This document shows positions 40,680-52,379 of a stretch of DNA of 64,000 nt, one piece after another. Source of the DNA: Mugil cephalus (taxonomy: Eukaryota > Chordata > Actinopteri > Mugiliformes > Mugilidae); the NCBI RefSeq assembly GCF_022458985.1, contig NC_061777.1, positions 11,931,668-11,995,667 of the forward strand, in the 5' to 3' direction. The translations under genes were made by a program, and so were the position numbers. Within the stretch, counting starts at the first letter, position 1. Each line of letters begins with the position of its first letter. Under the pieces are notes generated by a model. It saw only the letters and a program-made list of their open reading frames with translations. It was not told where the DNA came from and did no database searches.

Positions 40680-41966
40680 TCATGAATGCTTAGCCATGGT
40701 TTCGTCAATCCACTTCCTGTAGTGGCAGATATCCAACATCACAACGCGCTGTACACACGTATCAACCGGGTCGCTCACAATAAGCCCACGTAAGACACCT
40801 TCGTGCTCCACAGCCGTACCCGAATCGCCCTGGAAGACAGAGATCGGAGGTGAGATTGTTTCGCATTTTGGAAGCTATAGAGGGAAGAAAACAAGGGGAG
40901 CTATAAAACAAGCAGGTTACTTACAAAGCAGACTTCTACGCCCCCTTTAAAGGCACACATGACTGCAGCTTCATCAACGTGGAAGAGTTTACCAGGTTTA
41001 TCATTCTCACCACATTCAGCGATGTCAGTATTGGCACATCTCAGGCTACTTGATTCTGGGGATTTAAAACAAAGTGTCAACTAAAGTTATGTTTTCAAAA
41101 AAATATATAAAAAAAATTGAACAGACTCTTTGAGTGTTTCTCACTTTTCAAGTCAGCCTTCTTGGCTCCCCAGCCTCCAATCTCAACCTGCTTGTTCACC
41201 TCTAGTTTAGTACATTCAGCAGGAGGAAGGTTGATGGCGGTACTTTTAGAAGACGCATCCTTGGACAGTTTCACAAGCATAATGTCATGCTCCTTCCCCT
41301 CCTCATCTTTATAGATGAACTGCTGCTCAACTGGAATTTCTTGATCATATTTGTCCTTCGACCCGAAGAAAGAAAAGAATGAGCTCTTGGCGCTTTTAAA
41401 CCATGACCTATGGCTTGTGTCAAGTTTGACGTTAATTTTCCTGCAGAAAAAGAAGAAAAAATAAAACAGGAAAGGACATTTTAATCAAACAATGCAAAAA
41501 CACAAATAATGCAACATTATATTTATTTTTTTTAAATTCTAATGAGATGGTCTATATTTAAAATGTTTCATTTTGCAGTATCTGTGACACATGTGTGTCA
41601 CACAGAGAGGTGAAACACACATGAAACTTCTTACTGATTTCCACAGTGTGAAGCTGTGATGAACCAGCGGGTGTTAAGCAGAGCGCCTCCACAGGGCTTT
41701 TTCCCCTGAACAGTCTCTATCTGGACATGATACTTCCTTTCCCCGTCGCATTTCTTGCTCCCAATAACCCTCTTCTCGATTTCCCCAGAGGCTACGCCTG
41801 GTACGATGGAAGAAGAGCAGACGAGGAGGCGTGTCAGCAATTCGGTTGCAGACAATCAATCAGATCAATTGAGCGCATGTGAGATGGAAAAAAAGTCTTT
41901 GGATTTAAAATGAATAAAAAAGAACTCACCAGCAAGCACCAAAACAACAAAGCAAAGCTTCAACAT
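40680..41966 (-). CDS. Trypsin-fold (S1) serine protease, copy A
   Basis: Secreted protease of 258 residues. Exons 5'->3' on minus: 41966-41930, 41797-41635, 41440-41145, 41055-40925, 40829-40680; phases agree. Hydrophobic signal MLKLCFVVLVLA, short propeptide ending EKR, then VIGSKKC at the activation site (residues 23-29). Triad: H63 (ITASHC), D119 (HDIMLVKL), S212 (GDSG). The position of trypsin Asp189 holds Glu (E206 in EVCFGDSG), GDSG is followed by TA instead of GP, and the usual SWG segment is SDP. So it is probably catalytic, but with specificity I cannot predict. The third exon carries a basic/Phe-rich insert (about residues 77-97). A TATA box lies at 42020-42026. The exon layout and size resemble granzyme, mast-cell-protease and complement-D-like genes of fish; no closer name is justified. 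Confidence 0.88.
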
Positions 41967-42019
41967 GGTCCCTCTGCGTGTGGATCACTTCAGGTGGTGA
42001 CCGTTCGATACTTCAGCTT

Positions 42020-42026
42020 TTTTATA
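42020..42026 (-). promoter_or_regulatory. TATA box of protease A
   Basis: TATAAAA on the minus strand, about 54 bases before the ATG at 41966, conserved exactly in copy B. The sequence upstream is nearly identical in both copies, so both probably keep a promoter. Confidence 0.6.
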
Positions 42027-42999
42027 GTGAGTCTCAGGTGTTGGGGAGGGGTGTTTATCGGCTGGTCTCTTGGGCGACGTGGATGTGCTCGAAAGCTATA
42101 GGTGGCCCTCAGCACCCTCCCCACATCCCCACACCTCTTCAAACACCTGTTATGGCAGTAAAGTGAAGTGTGAGGGTGGGACGAGGAGAGTGCTGGGGAG
42201 GATCCAAGGAGTGTATGAAAATACTGTGCACACTGGCATCACCGTTTATGCTTTGTGTGTGTGGGGGATTGATATGTTTTAGAATTCCTTTATGGTTATT
42301 TTTTTTCCATTAAAACCTTAAATTTGAACTTTCACCTGTTCAAGAAAAGCCTTTCAACCTCTACATTTGGTATCATTGCTTCAGATTTGTATCTCACACT
42401 GTGTGACAACATGTCAGTGCGCTGTTTAATTATCGTATGACATCCAGTTTTTAACAGAGTACACCACCAATTGGTCTGGAGTCCTTCTGCTGAATGCAAG
42501 ACGACTTGTGTTTTAATCAGTCTACGGAGGAATTTGTGTTTACACAGTTTCCATATACTAGTAGTATGATTAAATTAGTGACACCCTAGTAACCCTGTAA
42601 TAATGCTCCGCGCCACTAGTTGGATCAAACATCACCACGTAATAACATAAGCAATTATATGGGATAGAATATGTAGCACATCTGTAAGAAAAAAAAGTGT
42701 TTTAATGCAAGACCTTCAGTTTATTGTTGAATAAATGTGTGGTAGAACAAGTTAAACCCGCTTTTGCAATATTCCCTCTGTCTGATATTCATAGAAATAC
42801 CACCATGCTTAGGTGTTCCCCATTTGACTGCAAATCGTTTCTTATTTGCATATCTGATGAAATTCTGGTCAACTGAATAGTCGAAAGGTGTTTAGTAGTA
42901 TTATGCAGAGGACTAGTTTTATGAGGGCTTATGAAGCAACTCATAATGTAATAATGGCTCATAATGTAATAATAATAATACATGACCATAAATTAAAGC

Positions 43000-43220
43000 T
43001 GCCAAGCCTCCGGAGACTTCTCTCCTCTGGGTTTCTTCCTTCCAAAGACATGCTTGTTAGTTTGATTGGTGATTCTAAATTGTTTGCATCTGTGTGTTAG
43101 CCCTGCAATGGACTGGCGACCTGTTTTTGGGTGTACCCCGCCTCTTGCCCAAGGACAACTGGGTTAGGTTCCAGCAACCCATGCGACCCTAGTGAGGATA
43201 AGCGGTTGTATAAGATGATA
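43000..43220 (+). mobile_element. LINE/SINE-like retroposon tail fragment
   Basis: Contains 'caaagacatgcttgttag', 'atggactggcgacctg', 'gtgtaccccgcctcttgccc' and 'accctagtgaggataagcgg', phrases typical of an abundant teleost retroposon tail. Absent from the matching place in unit 2, so it probably inserted after the duplication. A second unrelated repeat-like stretch follows to about 43600. Confidence 0.6.
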
Positions 43221-43659
43221 TGATGAGACTTATCTCCTCCTGGGACCGTCACCTTACCATGGTTGACCCTAGTGGCTATGCCGTCTGGGGCATTTTGCCT
43301 CGTACCTCGAAGGGACAGACAAAGAACGGTTCAGAAGACTCTGAATGAAAAAGAAGAACAAGAGGCCGTGTACCTGGTCCGAAGGGTTACCAGAAAAGGT
43401 CAAGCGCTATTGACTAGATATATTCGGCCTCACCTCAGCACATGGCGTCGGCTCTGGAACCCGAGTCCCTGAGAGTGGCTGGACCCTCTTCTTTGCTGTG
43501 TATGGAGTTGCACTCCATGAAAGGCGGAGGGTTGGGGTGGGCTTTTTGCTAGCCCCCAGGCTCTCCTCCTGCACCCAACCGAACCAACCACCTAAAAAAT
43601 TGTGTTAAAGCGTGTTTTTAAAATATTCCTGTTTTAGCCATTGTGAGTCAGGCAGCAGA

Positions 43660-44130
43660 AAGGCAACTGGATTCGTAGAATTTCTTGAAGATGCAACTCA
43701 TTCAAATAGCTTCTTCAGTTCTGAGAGACTGGTGGGAATTTGAGGTTTAAATACGAAGAGTTGTTTCTGTCAGAACCAGAAACTGGTGAGAAGCCATCTA
43801 TGTCAAATTGGAGAAATCCTCTCTAAACAAATGACAGTGGACTGGTAAGCTTTCCAACCATTAATGGAAATTATGGAAATTAGTGGCAACAGTTTCTGGT
43901 CCTTACAGAAACAGGTCAAGCAAGTTTGTAATGTATCTAGTATCTAGCCGTTAATGTAAATTAGCAGCACCAGTTTCTGTTTCTTACAGGAACAAGTCAA
44001 GCAAGTTTTTAATGGGCTTTATCCACACATTTTTCCTATTTCAACTTCCACCTCCCCACCAGTTTCTCAGAACTTAAGAAGCTACTTGGATGCGTAGAAG
44101 TTCTTCAAGTCCAGTTGCATTTCTTTAAAA
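43660..44130. repeat. Imperfect inverted repeat
   Basis: 43660-43735 ('gcttcttcagttctgagaga...') and 44055-44125 ('tttctcagaacttaagaagc...') are inverted versions of each other around a spacer holding two similar copies of about 100 bp ('acagaaacaggtcaagcaag' and 'acaggaacaagtcaagcaag'). The following 'ggattaccatgacctggatgactg' is a common fish repeat phrase, so this looks like a degraded mobile element. Confidence 0.55.
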
Positions 44131-45599
44131 GCATTTTGGATTACCATGACCTGGATGACTGAAAACCTTCACAGACGTAGGATACACAAACGTTACATAT
44201 TCTGCACGTGCTCATATACCATTATTTAGTTTATTTTTGTAATATGTTATTTTGTCGTGGCAAGAACCAGCTTTAGCATCTGATGGTACTGGAAATAAAA
44301 TGGAACAGGAGCCTTTTTAGTGATCACTTTTCGGTCCTCTCCTGAACACCTGGTTAGATCAGAGACACAGTATCAATGCACCCACTGTATGCTAACGAGC
44401 AACAACAACGAAAGACTCCAGATAAGCATACCGAAAAAGATAGCGTCCCATTTCATGATTCAGGACATTTGGAGTGTACTACTGCTGATACCTAAATTAT
44501 TATGAAAATGATGGCGATTACAACTGAAGCCGAGTATCTCCTCAACAAACCTTCTGTCCTGTCTAAAACCCAAGGCAACACTACATCAAAACTGAACTAA
44601 CATTTATTTTTACTATTTATTTTCATTTCTTATTCTTCTTATTACTTGTTATTTCTCATTCTTATTAATAGTTCCTCATGCTAACATTTTCCAGTTTAAT
44701 GCAGCTTTCATTTGAACAGATGGACACGCTTCAGCACAAGTGTTGAGCAGTCAATAGGGAGCCGATTAGGGGTTGTTTTTGGTCTTTTGTTCTGTTAAAG
44801 TCAGGTGGAAGGGAGGGGTTATACACATGCAACACACAGAGGACAGCGGAACAGGCAGAAAACATTGCAGAGACAGAAACTACATGCATCAGAAAGGGTA
44901 AGGAAAATTAGGGAAAGAGTACAGTCTGGACACATTTTAATGTAATAGTATAAAGGCAGAGAGTAGACTGTGTAAAGTTAAAATTTCATACTGAGCTGGT
45001 TCCACAAATAACTTGCACAGACCCAAGTGAACTGTCCATCTTTGTTTTTGTATCTTATAATATATTATATTATGTTATGATATATATATATATATATTGT
45101 GGGCAGCACAGTACGTGATGGTTAGCACTGATGGTTCCTGGTTTGTGACTGGGTTTGGTCCAGTGACGGCTGGGATAGACTGCCCTGCGATCCCCCAGAG
45201 GACAAGTGGTTACAGAAGATGAGAATATATTATTTGTAGCAGTTCAGTGAGGATTTAAATAAAGACATAGCCATTTAATAAACAACTGATATAATGTAAT
45301 TCTATTAGTGTTTTTTTACACTATACACACAATTTCGTAATAAATGAATTTAAGAAACAAGAAACTCTGAGGAGCTAGTTGAAAGCCGAAAGAGATGGGT
45401 CTTTTTAGTGAGCCGAACCAAAAGAACCGAAGAACCGTCTCTCTAAACAGAGCCAGAATTCCTAATCACTACTGTAGACAGTATTCACAAAGTAAAATCA
45501 TAAACCCCTCTCTGTGTGCGACCCCCACAGCACCTCCCTCAGCCAGGGAGGACTGTTGTCTACACAATTAATAAAAAAAAAAAAAGGCAAAAAAACAAA

Positions 45600-45685
45600 C
45601 TAACATGAAGAACAGCACAAGGTGTTGACCTGGCCTCCAAATTCACTACATCCCAAACTGATCAAGTATCAGTGGGATGATCCAC
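45600..45685. mobile_element. MITE fragment abutting the duplication junction
   Basis: The stretch from 'agcacaaggtgttgacctgg' through 'gggatgatccacag' matches the interior of the MITE copies at 34.47 and 1.7 kb, and ends exactly where homology to naa35 begins (45686). Confidence 0.7.
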
Positions 45686-46984
45686 AGAAAGTGTTTGGCA
45701 CTCAACTGATGCAGGACATGATTAAAGATGCTCTGAGGTACTTTGTGAGCCCACCTGTTCTCTCCTAAAAGTAAGTTTACCAACAGTTTTTATGATTAAA
45801 GCAGGTATTTACATCATGTATGGATTTGAATAGTTTTATCTTGAGTGATATTATTGGTTAATCTCCCACCTAGCTGGCTGCAATTTATGGTTTTAAACTC
45901 GTGTCATCTGGGTTAAAGTTTAAACCCAGGCACAGAGTTGTTAATTTTTCTGCCACCACAGGACTGCAGCTTATAAAAAGGACATGGACAATAATTCTTC
46001 ACCACAGTTTTACTGCAAGATGCTGTAACTTTTACAGATTAATGATTCTAGTAAAGTTAGTCGTAAAACAAGTTGATGGTGTGATGTGGTTAATATACTA
46101 AGAATAGTATAACTTAGTCAACTATCACAGCTGCAGAGGTTTTCAGACATTTACTGGTGGAATTAATGATGCATGGAGTCCCTGCACACAGCATCTCTCA
46201 TTCACTCATATTGATTAACTATGCACCTGCAGCCACTTGAGATTATTTTGTCTGTGTCTATGTGTGTTTTTTTCTCTCTCCAGGTGTTGCCTGTTCAACA
46301 AGCACCAGGCGAACATTGACTCATTTGTCACGCACTGCTCCAGGGTATGCATGTCACTCGTGTTGTTGTGCGTGGGCGTCTCATTTCTTGTAGTGAAATG
46401 CAGCCACATCCAGATCCACGGACACAACGGAGGTTGACAACGTCTGTTGTCTCTCTCTCTCTCTTTTCTTTTTTTGGCAATTTGTGCCTCAAGTTGGGTG
46501 GAGATTCTGGCTGGAAAGATTTATGTACTAATGGACCCATATCGCTTTACCACATCGGTGTGGTTTTCTTCATGCCTCTGCAGGCGGAGAAGGTGGACGC
46601 AGCGCTGCATAGTTTGCCTCAGCGGCAGCATCTAGCCTGTCTCGGCACCTGGATCCTCTACCACAACCTGAGGATCATGATCGCATGGTAAGAGGACGTA
46701 TGTTTATCGCTGAGAACTGCTGCTCACAATTAAAGCACGATACGTCGACTCTCCGTAAATGTTTGTATTTTTTCTAGGTACCTGTCAAATTCTTACGGTG
46801 GCTGTTGTCCACTCGGCAGCGTCTTCATGGCGAAGAGCGATTTTGAGGAGCGTGAGGACGAGCAGCAAAAAGAGAAGAAAGGTAAACTTTTTTTTTTGTT
46901 TGCACTGGCTTTATCTGAAATGGATGATCATATTATGAAAGTCCAAGTCTGCTTAGAAATACTGTCACTCCTTTAGGTTTTTGC

Positions 46985-47460
46985 TATGGATGCACCAATT
47001 GCGAAATTCTGTGCCGATACCGGTGTCGATATTTAAAATAACAATTAGGCCGATGCCGATTTTTTTTCTTTGTTATTTACATAATGCTGAACTGTTGTTT
47101 AAATCTTCTATCTTTTCATCGTAGCATCCCGATGGGCAAAAATTCAGTCAAATTTATTAAACTAACACAACCGACATTTAATAGACTATAACCTTTAATT
47201 AATATGTTTAATTGAAGTTCTTTTCTTAAAATTAACTTCTTTCTTAAAAATTCCTCAGCTAATTCTCAGTGAAATCGTCAGTATTGTATTGCCCAACAAA
47301 ACCATTTCACTGATTTTAGCCTGATATAGAACAATAAGATTTATTTTCAGTATTTACATTACCCAATAAAAACTGCTTTTTTTTGCGAAAATAAAACTTT
47401 TTTTGCCAGTGCCACTAGGGTTTGGGTGGCGTTTTTACAGAGCGAGCCAGACTGATGAGG
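46985..47460. mobile_element. Degenerate hAT-like repeat fragment
   Basis: Begins 'ggatgcaccaattgcgaaattctgtgccgataccggtgtcgat', a recurring end phrase of fish hAT-type repeats, and is echoed at 48378-48450 ('gggatgcactgatagtgaaattatgtgccgatac'). It replaces the interval that in unit 1 carries three naa35 exons. Right edge approximate. Confidence 0.5.
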
Positions 47461-47857
47461 CATAAGGCAAAGTTTTGAAGTATACGATTGTAGAAATATC
47501 ATATTGTATCTTCTCCAGAAAAAAACACTAACATAAACGTAGTGGTGTCAGTTAAATAAATGACCACATCAAAAAGCACAACAACGATCACTTCAGAGTC
47601 TAAATAATAATATGAATTAAGGTTTTATTATAGATCTGAAACTTTTAAACATATGTAACATATATACATTGCATAAATGGCTATAAAAGCGTATGCTTAT
47701 ATAGACATTTATGTAATGTATATGTGTTATATATTATTTTGTCTTTTTTTGGGGGGTTTATAATCATTAGTTCTTTCTCTTTGTATGTACAACATATTTT
47801 TATACATATAAAATAAATAAATTCATTCAACGCCTGCATGTTCAATAACAGGCTCTT

Positions 47858-47871
47858 CCACTAGGTGGCAG
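47858..47871 (+). promoter_or_regulatory. CTCF consensus-like site (copy in unit 2)
   Basis: CCACTAGGTGGCAG is retained without change from the unit-1 copy at 38511, although the naa35 exons around it have decayed. Confidence 0.4.
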
Positions 47872-49259
47872 CATTGTAACAAAATACATTTTTCATATGT
47901 GGGCTCCATGATTGACCTGATTTACTTTAGAGTTTTATGTGGTACCTTTACCACATAAAACTACCCATGACTACCCATAATCAGTTGTTAATTATTGATC
48001 ACAGGTGAACCGTATACCGAAGGTGGCCAAACCCAACAGCTATGAACCTCCTGGCTGGAGGACACAAGAAGGAGACCAAGGTAACGCAATACACACATTT
48101 TTTGGATCAGTAGTTTTTATTTGCTCTTGTGTGCATTCAATCCCCCTCCAAAAAGTGTTATTTATTTAGCAACCAGTAAAGAAAAAGAAAAAAAGATAAC
48201 ATGGAATCTCTTGTAACTGCTGTTCCATATTGTAAAAATTGTTGTACTAAAACGGCAAAGAAAGGTATACTTTTTTTTTGGCATTGTCCTTATCTCAAAG
48301 GGATGATCACATTATGAAAGTCCATGTCTGAGCAGAAATAGTCTTATTCCTTGAAAAACGATCCTTTAGGTTTTTTGTAGGGATGCACTGATAGTGAAAT
48401 TATGTGCCGATACAGGGATTGTGTTTCAAATAACAATTTGGCCGATTATTTTTCTTTGTTATTTAAACATTACTGAACTGTTGTTTAAGTCTTTCATCTC
48501 TTCATCCTATTATTCCAATGGGCACAAATTCAGTCAGTCAAATTTATGTATTTAAGTCTAAGTGTAAAAACAATGGGAAAATAAAACATGTTAATAATAA
48601 ATAACACAATTATTTGTTTATTATTTGGTATGCTCTGGTGCTGTCTGCACGCAGTTTTTTTAATGACTCACTACGTCGGAGGCTACGTGCGTAGCTCACT
48701 GCGTCGATGTGCCGCAGTACTATAAAGGCGGCTTGAGTACTTACTGGCGGTCATTTGAACTTCCCTCAGTCGTCCGTTTTTGATCGATTATGAGATTTGA
48801 TGTGTTAAAATCCTTTATTACAGCACCGCCTCTAGAAGTATGGCTGGCAGATGTAGGTATTGCAAACTGCACATGACGAAACTTGCTTGAGACTGTGAAG
48901 TTCCGCCACACAATTGACATATTGTTTCAGCTGATCAAGGAAAATGCATGGACAGGGCGCCCCCTTCCGTCAATTGCAAGTAAAAATATATATATATATA
49001 TATAGGTATATTTTGTACAGTCTTTCAGTATCAAATTTGAAAGAATGTACAAAAAAGACAAGAATATACAGCAATCTGACAGCCAGTATATACAGTGCGG
49101 GTAGGGAATTTCAAAAAATGCTGAAAAATTGGAATATGATATAAACGCTAGGATCAGATTATTGTGCAAAAGAACCTGTTGCATTTTTTGTGCAGTGTGC
49201 GTCCACAGGTGCTCCCAGAGTTTGACCGCTCAGCTCACAGATACTTGTTGAGCTACAGT

Positions 49260-50400
49260 CACATACCCTTTAAGTCATTTCATTTTGCCTCCAAAAAAAA
49301 AGTGTCTCATGTCGAGTTTTCTTTTCTTTGACACCCTTTAAATAAAGACACACGCTTGCAGGAACAACTGTAAATGTAAATTACACCACTGATATTCAAA
49401 TCCAGTCGTCTCTGTGGCCCTTCAAGACTAACAATTATAATTTAGCTCGGTCGGTCGGTCACGTGTTCCGCGTAGACGCTCACTGGCCGCTGTCCTGACG
49501 TGCCCAGACGTGCCTCTAGCTCACTAATCGATGGTAAGGCGTCGGAGTAATTAGAAAAAACTCATGGCCCGGTGAGTAAGTTTTGGAATATTACAATATA
49601 AAGATAACAACAATAATAATTAGGTGAATAAAAGCACATTTAAAGTCATTATTTATATATAATTTATTTATTTAGCATTAGGAATAATAAAGGGCAGATT
49701 ATGAATCAGCACAAGGGAGCAAATTCGTGGCTATACGGTGTAAATTCTTGAGTAAGGTATGAAATGTCACTGTGTGTGTGTGTGTGTGTGTTTTATGTGC
49801 ATCAGGTTATAGCTTATCAATCATTTCATTCTGCAGAGACTGTAAGGAGGGGAGGTTGAAAGACAAAGGGGCTGCATGAGGCTCCGAAAGGCAAAGACCA
49901 GCCTACTTTTGCTTTGCACTGCTGAACATGGGTTGCCACAAGTTAACCAGTTACACTGTAAAGTATTTTTCCCGAATCTGAATACTTCCTCCAACCACCG
50001 GGAGCAGGGCTAGACTAAAAGTTCTTTGTTCTGCACCTCTCTCCAGGGAGCTCTGAGCTTTTGTTCTGTGATGTGGCACCGGTCAGCTCACGTGCCTTAG
50101 AAGTAAAATGTGATTTTGAAAGTCAAATTGTTATGGAAATGAGGTTTCATGAAGAGATAACAAATTACACAGGGACTCTCGGGCAGCCATATTTATTTTA
50201 ATTCATGAAACGTAAGACAGAAATTTTAAATATAGTTTACAGTCATTTATTTTTTTTAAAGACTTTGATGCAACAAGTGGTGATTAATGCACTTTAAAGT
50301 CATTTTTTTGCCTCATTAAAATGGGTCTTTCTTATCACACCAAGCTGCCTACGCTCTACTTGACATCGTCTTCTCTCTGCAGGTGACTATGGTTATGAAT
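49260..50400. other. Intergenic, no gene seen
   Basis: Contains a (TG)n run near 49772-49791 and, from about 49975, sequence matching 40.23-40.68 kb of unit 1. From 50110 onward this match is nearly perfect and leads into protease B. No coding frame resembles a protein. Confidence 0.6.
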
Positions 50401-50404
50401 GAAC

Positions 50405-51677
50405 TCATGAATGCTTAGCCATGGTTTCGTCAATCCACTTCCTGTAGTGGCAGATATCCAACATCACAACGCGCTTTACACACGTATCAACCGGTTCGCT
50501 CACAATAATTCCATGTAAGACACCGTCGTGCTCCACGGCCGTACCCGAATCGCCCTGGAAGACAGAGATCGGAGGTGAGATTGTTTCGCATTTTGGAAGC
50601 TATAGAGGGAAGAAAACAAGGGGAGCCATAAAACAAGCAGGTTACTTACAAAGCAGACTTCTACATCTGGTTTAAAGGCACACATGACTGCAGCTTCATC
50701 AACGTGGTAGACTTTACCAGGTTTATCATTCTCACCACATTCAGTGATGGCAGTATTGGCACATCTCAGGCTACTTGATTCTGGGGATTTAAAACAAAGC
50801 GTCAACTAGTTAGTTATGTTTTCAAAACAAAAATTGAACAGACTCTTTGAGTGTTTCTCACTTTTCAAGTCAGCCTTATGGGCTCCCCAGCCTCCAATCT
50901 CAACCTGCTTGTTCACCTCTAGTTTAGTACATTCAGCAGGAGGAAGGTTGATGGGGGTACTTTTAGAAGACGCATCCTTGGACAGTTTCACAAGCATAAT
51001 GTCATGCTCCTTCCCCTCCTCATCTTTATAGATGAACTGCTGCTTAACTGGAATTTCTTGATCATATTTGTCCTTCCGCCCGAAGAAAGAAAAGATTGAG
51101 CTCTTGGCTTTTTTATACCATGGCCTATGGCTTGTGTCAAGTTTGACGTTAATTTTCCTGCAGAAAAAGAAGAAAAAATAAAACAGGAAAGGACATTTTA
51201 ATCAAACAATGCAAATACACAAATAATGCAACACATTATATTTAATTTTTTAAAATTCTAACCAGATGGTCTATAATATTTAAAATGTTTCGTTTTACAG
51301 CATCTGTGTCACACAGAGAGGTGAAACACACATGAAACTTCTTACTGATTTCCACAGTGTGAAGCTGTGATGAACCAGCGTTTGTTAAGCAGAGCGCCTC
51401 CACAGGGCTTTTTCCCCTGAACAGTCTCTATCTGGACATGATACTTCCTTTCCCCGTCGCATTTCTTGCTCCCAATAACCCTCTTCTCGATTTCCCCAGA
51501 GGCTACGCCTGGTACGATGGAAGAAGAGCAGACGAGGAGTTGTGTCAGCAATTCGGTTGCAGACAATCAATCAGATCAATTGAGCACATGTGAGATGGAA
51601 AAAAAGTCTTTGGATTTAAAATGAATAAAAAAGAACTCACCAGCAAGCACCAAAACAACAAAGCAAAGCTTCATCAT
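50405..51677 (-). CDS. Trypsin-fold (S1) serine protease, copy B
   Basis: Exons 5'->3' on minus: 51677-51641, 51508-51346, 51157-50862, 50780-50650, 50554-50405; all lengths equal those of copy A, 258 codons plus stop. Signal MMKLCFVVLVLA, activation site KR|VIGSKKC, triad H63, D119 and S212 intact, with the same Glu at the Asp189 position and TA after GDSG. It differs from copy A at 21 codons, including T55K, S79P, F81Y, S83K, S94R, E105K and GG to PD four residues before the Ser-loop cysteine. Only two codons differ silently (GGG/GGA, GCT/GCC). Most changes are on surface loops and add positive charge in the third-exon insert. Promoter TATA at 51731-51737. Name and substrate unknown, as for copy A. 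Confidence 0.88.
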
Positions 51678-51730
51678 GGTCCCTCTGCGTGTGGATCACT
51701 TCAGGTGGTGACCGTTCGATACTTCAGCTT

Positions 51731-51737
51731 TTTTATA
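51731..51737 (-). promoter_or_regulatory. TATA box of protease B
   Basis: TATAAAA on the minus strand at the same distance from the ATG as in copy A. Confidence 0.6.
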
Positions 51738-52379
51738 GTGAGTCTCAGGTGTTGGAGAGGGGTGTTTATCGGCTGGTCTCTTGGGCGACGTGGATGTGCT
51801 CGAAAGCTATAGGTGGCCCTCAGCACCCTCCCCACACCCCAACACCTATTCAAACACCTGTTATGGCAGTAAAGTGAAGTGTGAGGGTGGGACGAGGAGA
51901 GTGCTGGGGAGGATCCAAGGAGTGTATGAAAATACTGTGCACACTGGCACCAGGTCACATCACCTTTTATGCTTTGTGTGTGTGGGGGGGATTCATACGT
52001 TTTAGAATTCCTTTATGGTTATTTTTTTTTTCCAAAACCTTAAATTAGAACTTCGAACTGTTCAAGAAAAGCCTCTTGATCTCTACATTTGGTATCATTG
52101 CTTCAGATTTGTGTCTCACACTGTGTGACAACATGTCAGTGCGCTGCTTAATTATCGTATGACATCCAGTTTTTAACAGAGTACACCGCCAATTGGTCTG
52201 GAGTCCTTCTGCTGAATGCAAGACGACTTGTGTTGTAATCAGTCTACGGAGGAATTTGTGTTTACACAGTTTCCATATACTAGTAGTATGATTAAATTAG
52301 TGACATCCCAGTTACCCTGTAATAATGCTCCGCGCCACTAGTTGGATTAAACATCACCACGTAATAACATAAGCAATTA

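Larger units (their letters stand above)
35477..45574. repeat. Tandem segmental duplication, unit 1
   Basis: Matches 45686-54830 in the same order and orientation. It starts inside the naa35 exon at 35455-35561 ('agaaagtgtttggcac') and ends at 'ctacacaattaataa'. The unit contains the naa35 3' exons, protease A, and the 44.2-44.8-kb and 45.47-45.57-kb tracts, each with a clear partner in unit 2. Boundaries were read by eye and are good to a few bases on the left. Confidence 0.9.
42070..45685. other. Intergenic, repeat-derived, no gene seen
   Basis: Between protease A and unit 2. It contains sequence repeated in unit 2 (42.1-42.85 kb with 51.8-52.55 kb; 44.2-44.8 kb with 54.2-54.65 kb), retroposon-like repeats (43.0-43.6 kb), an inverted repeat (43.66-44.13 kb), a TA run near 45080 and a degenerate SINE-like piece (about 45099-45215). 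Small open frames here show no protein resemblance. Confidence 0.6.
45686..49260 (+). pseudogene. Truncated naa35 copy (3' half), decayed
   Basis: Recognisable exon remnants: 45686-45770 (matches 35477-35561, but its final TAC AA is changed to TAA AA, a stop), 46285-46345 (CCLFNKHQAN.., with a short deletion), 46396-46432 (most of the exon lost), 46584-46687 (loses 'ctcatgaaactggag' and everything after RIMI), 46778-46880 (several frameshifts), 48006-48080 (an internal deletion shifts the frame) and 49209-49250 (terminal codons changed). The exons equivalent to 37706-38220 are missing. It has no promoter or N-terminal exons, so no NatC function is expected. Confidence 0.9.

Noticed and set aside
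46347-46691. 114-codon plus-strand frame with naa35-like end as a short functional gene
   Set aside because: It runs through former intron and a deleted exon of the naa35 copy. The naa35-like part is a fragment with a 15-base deletion and no conserved start.
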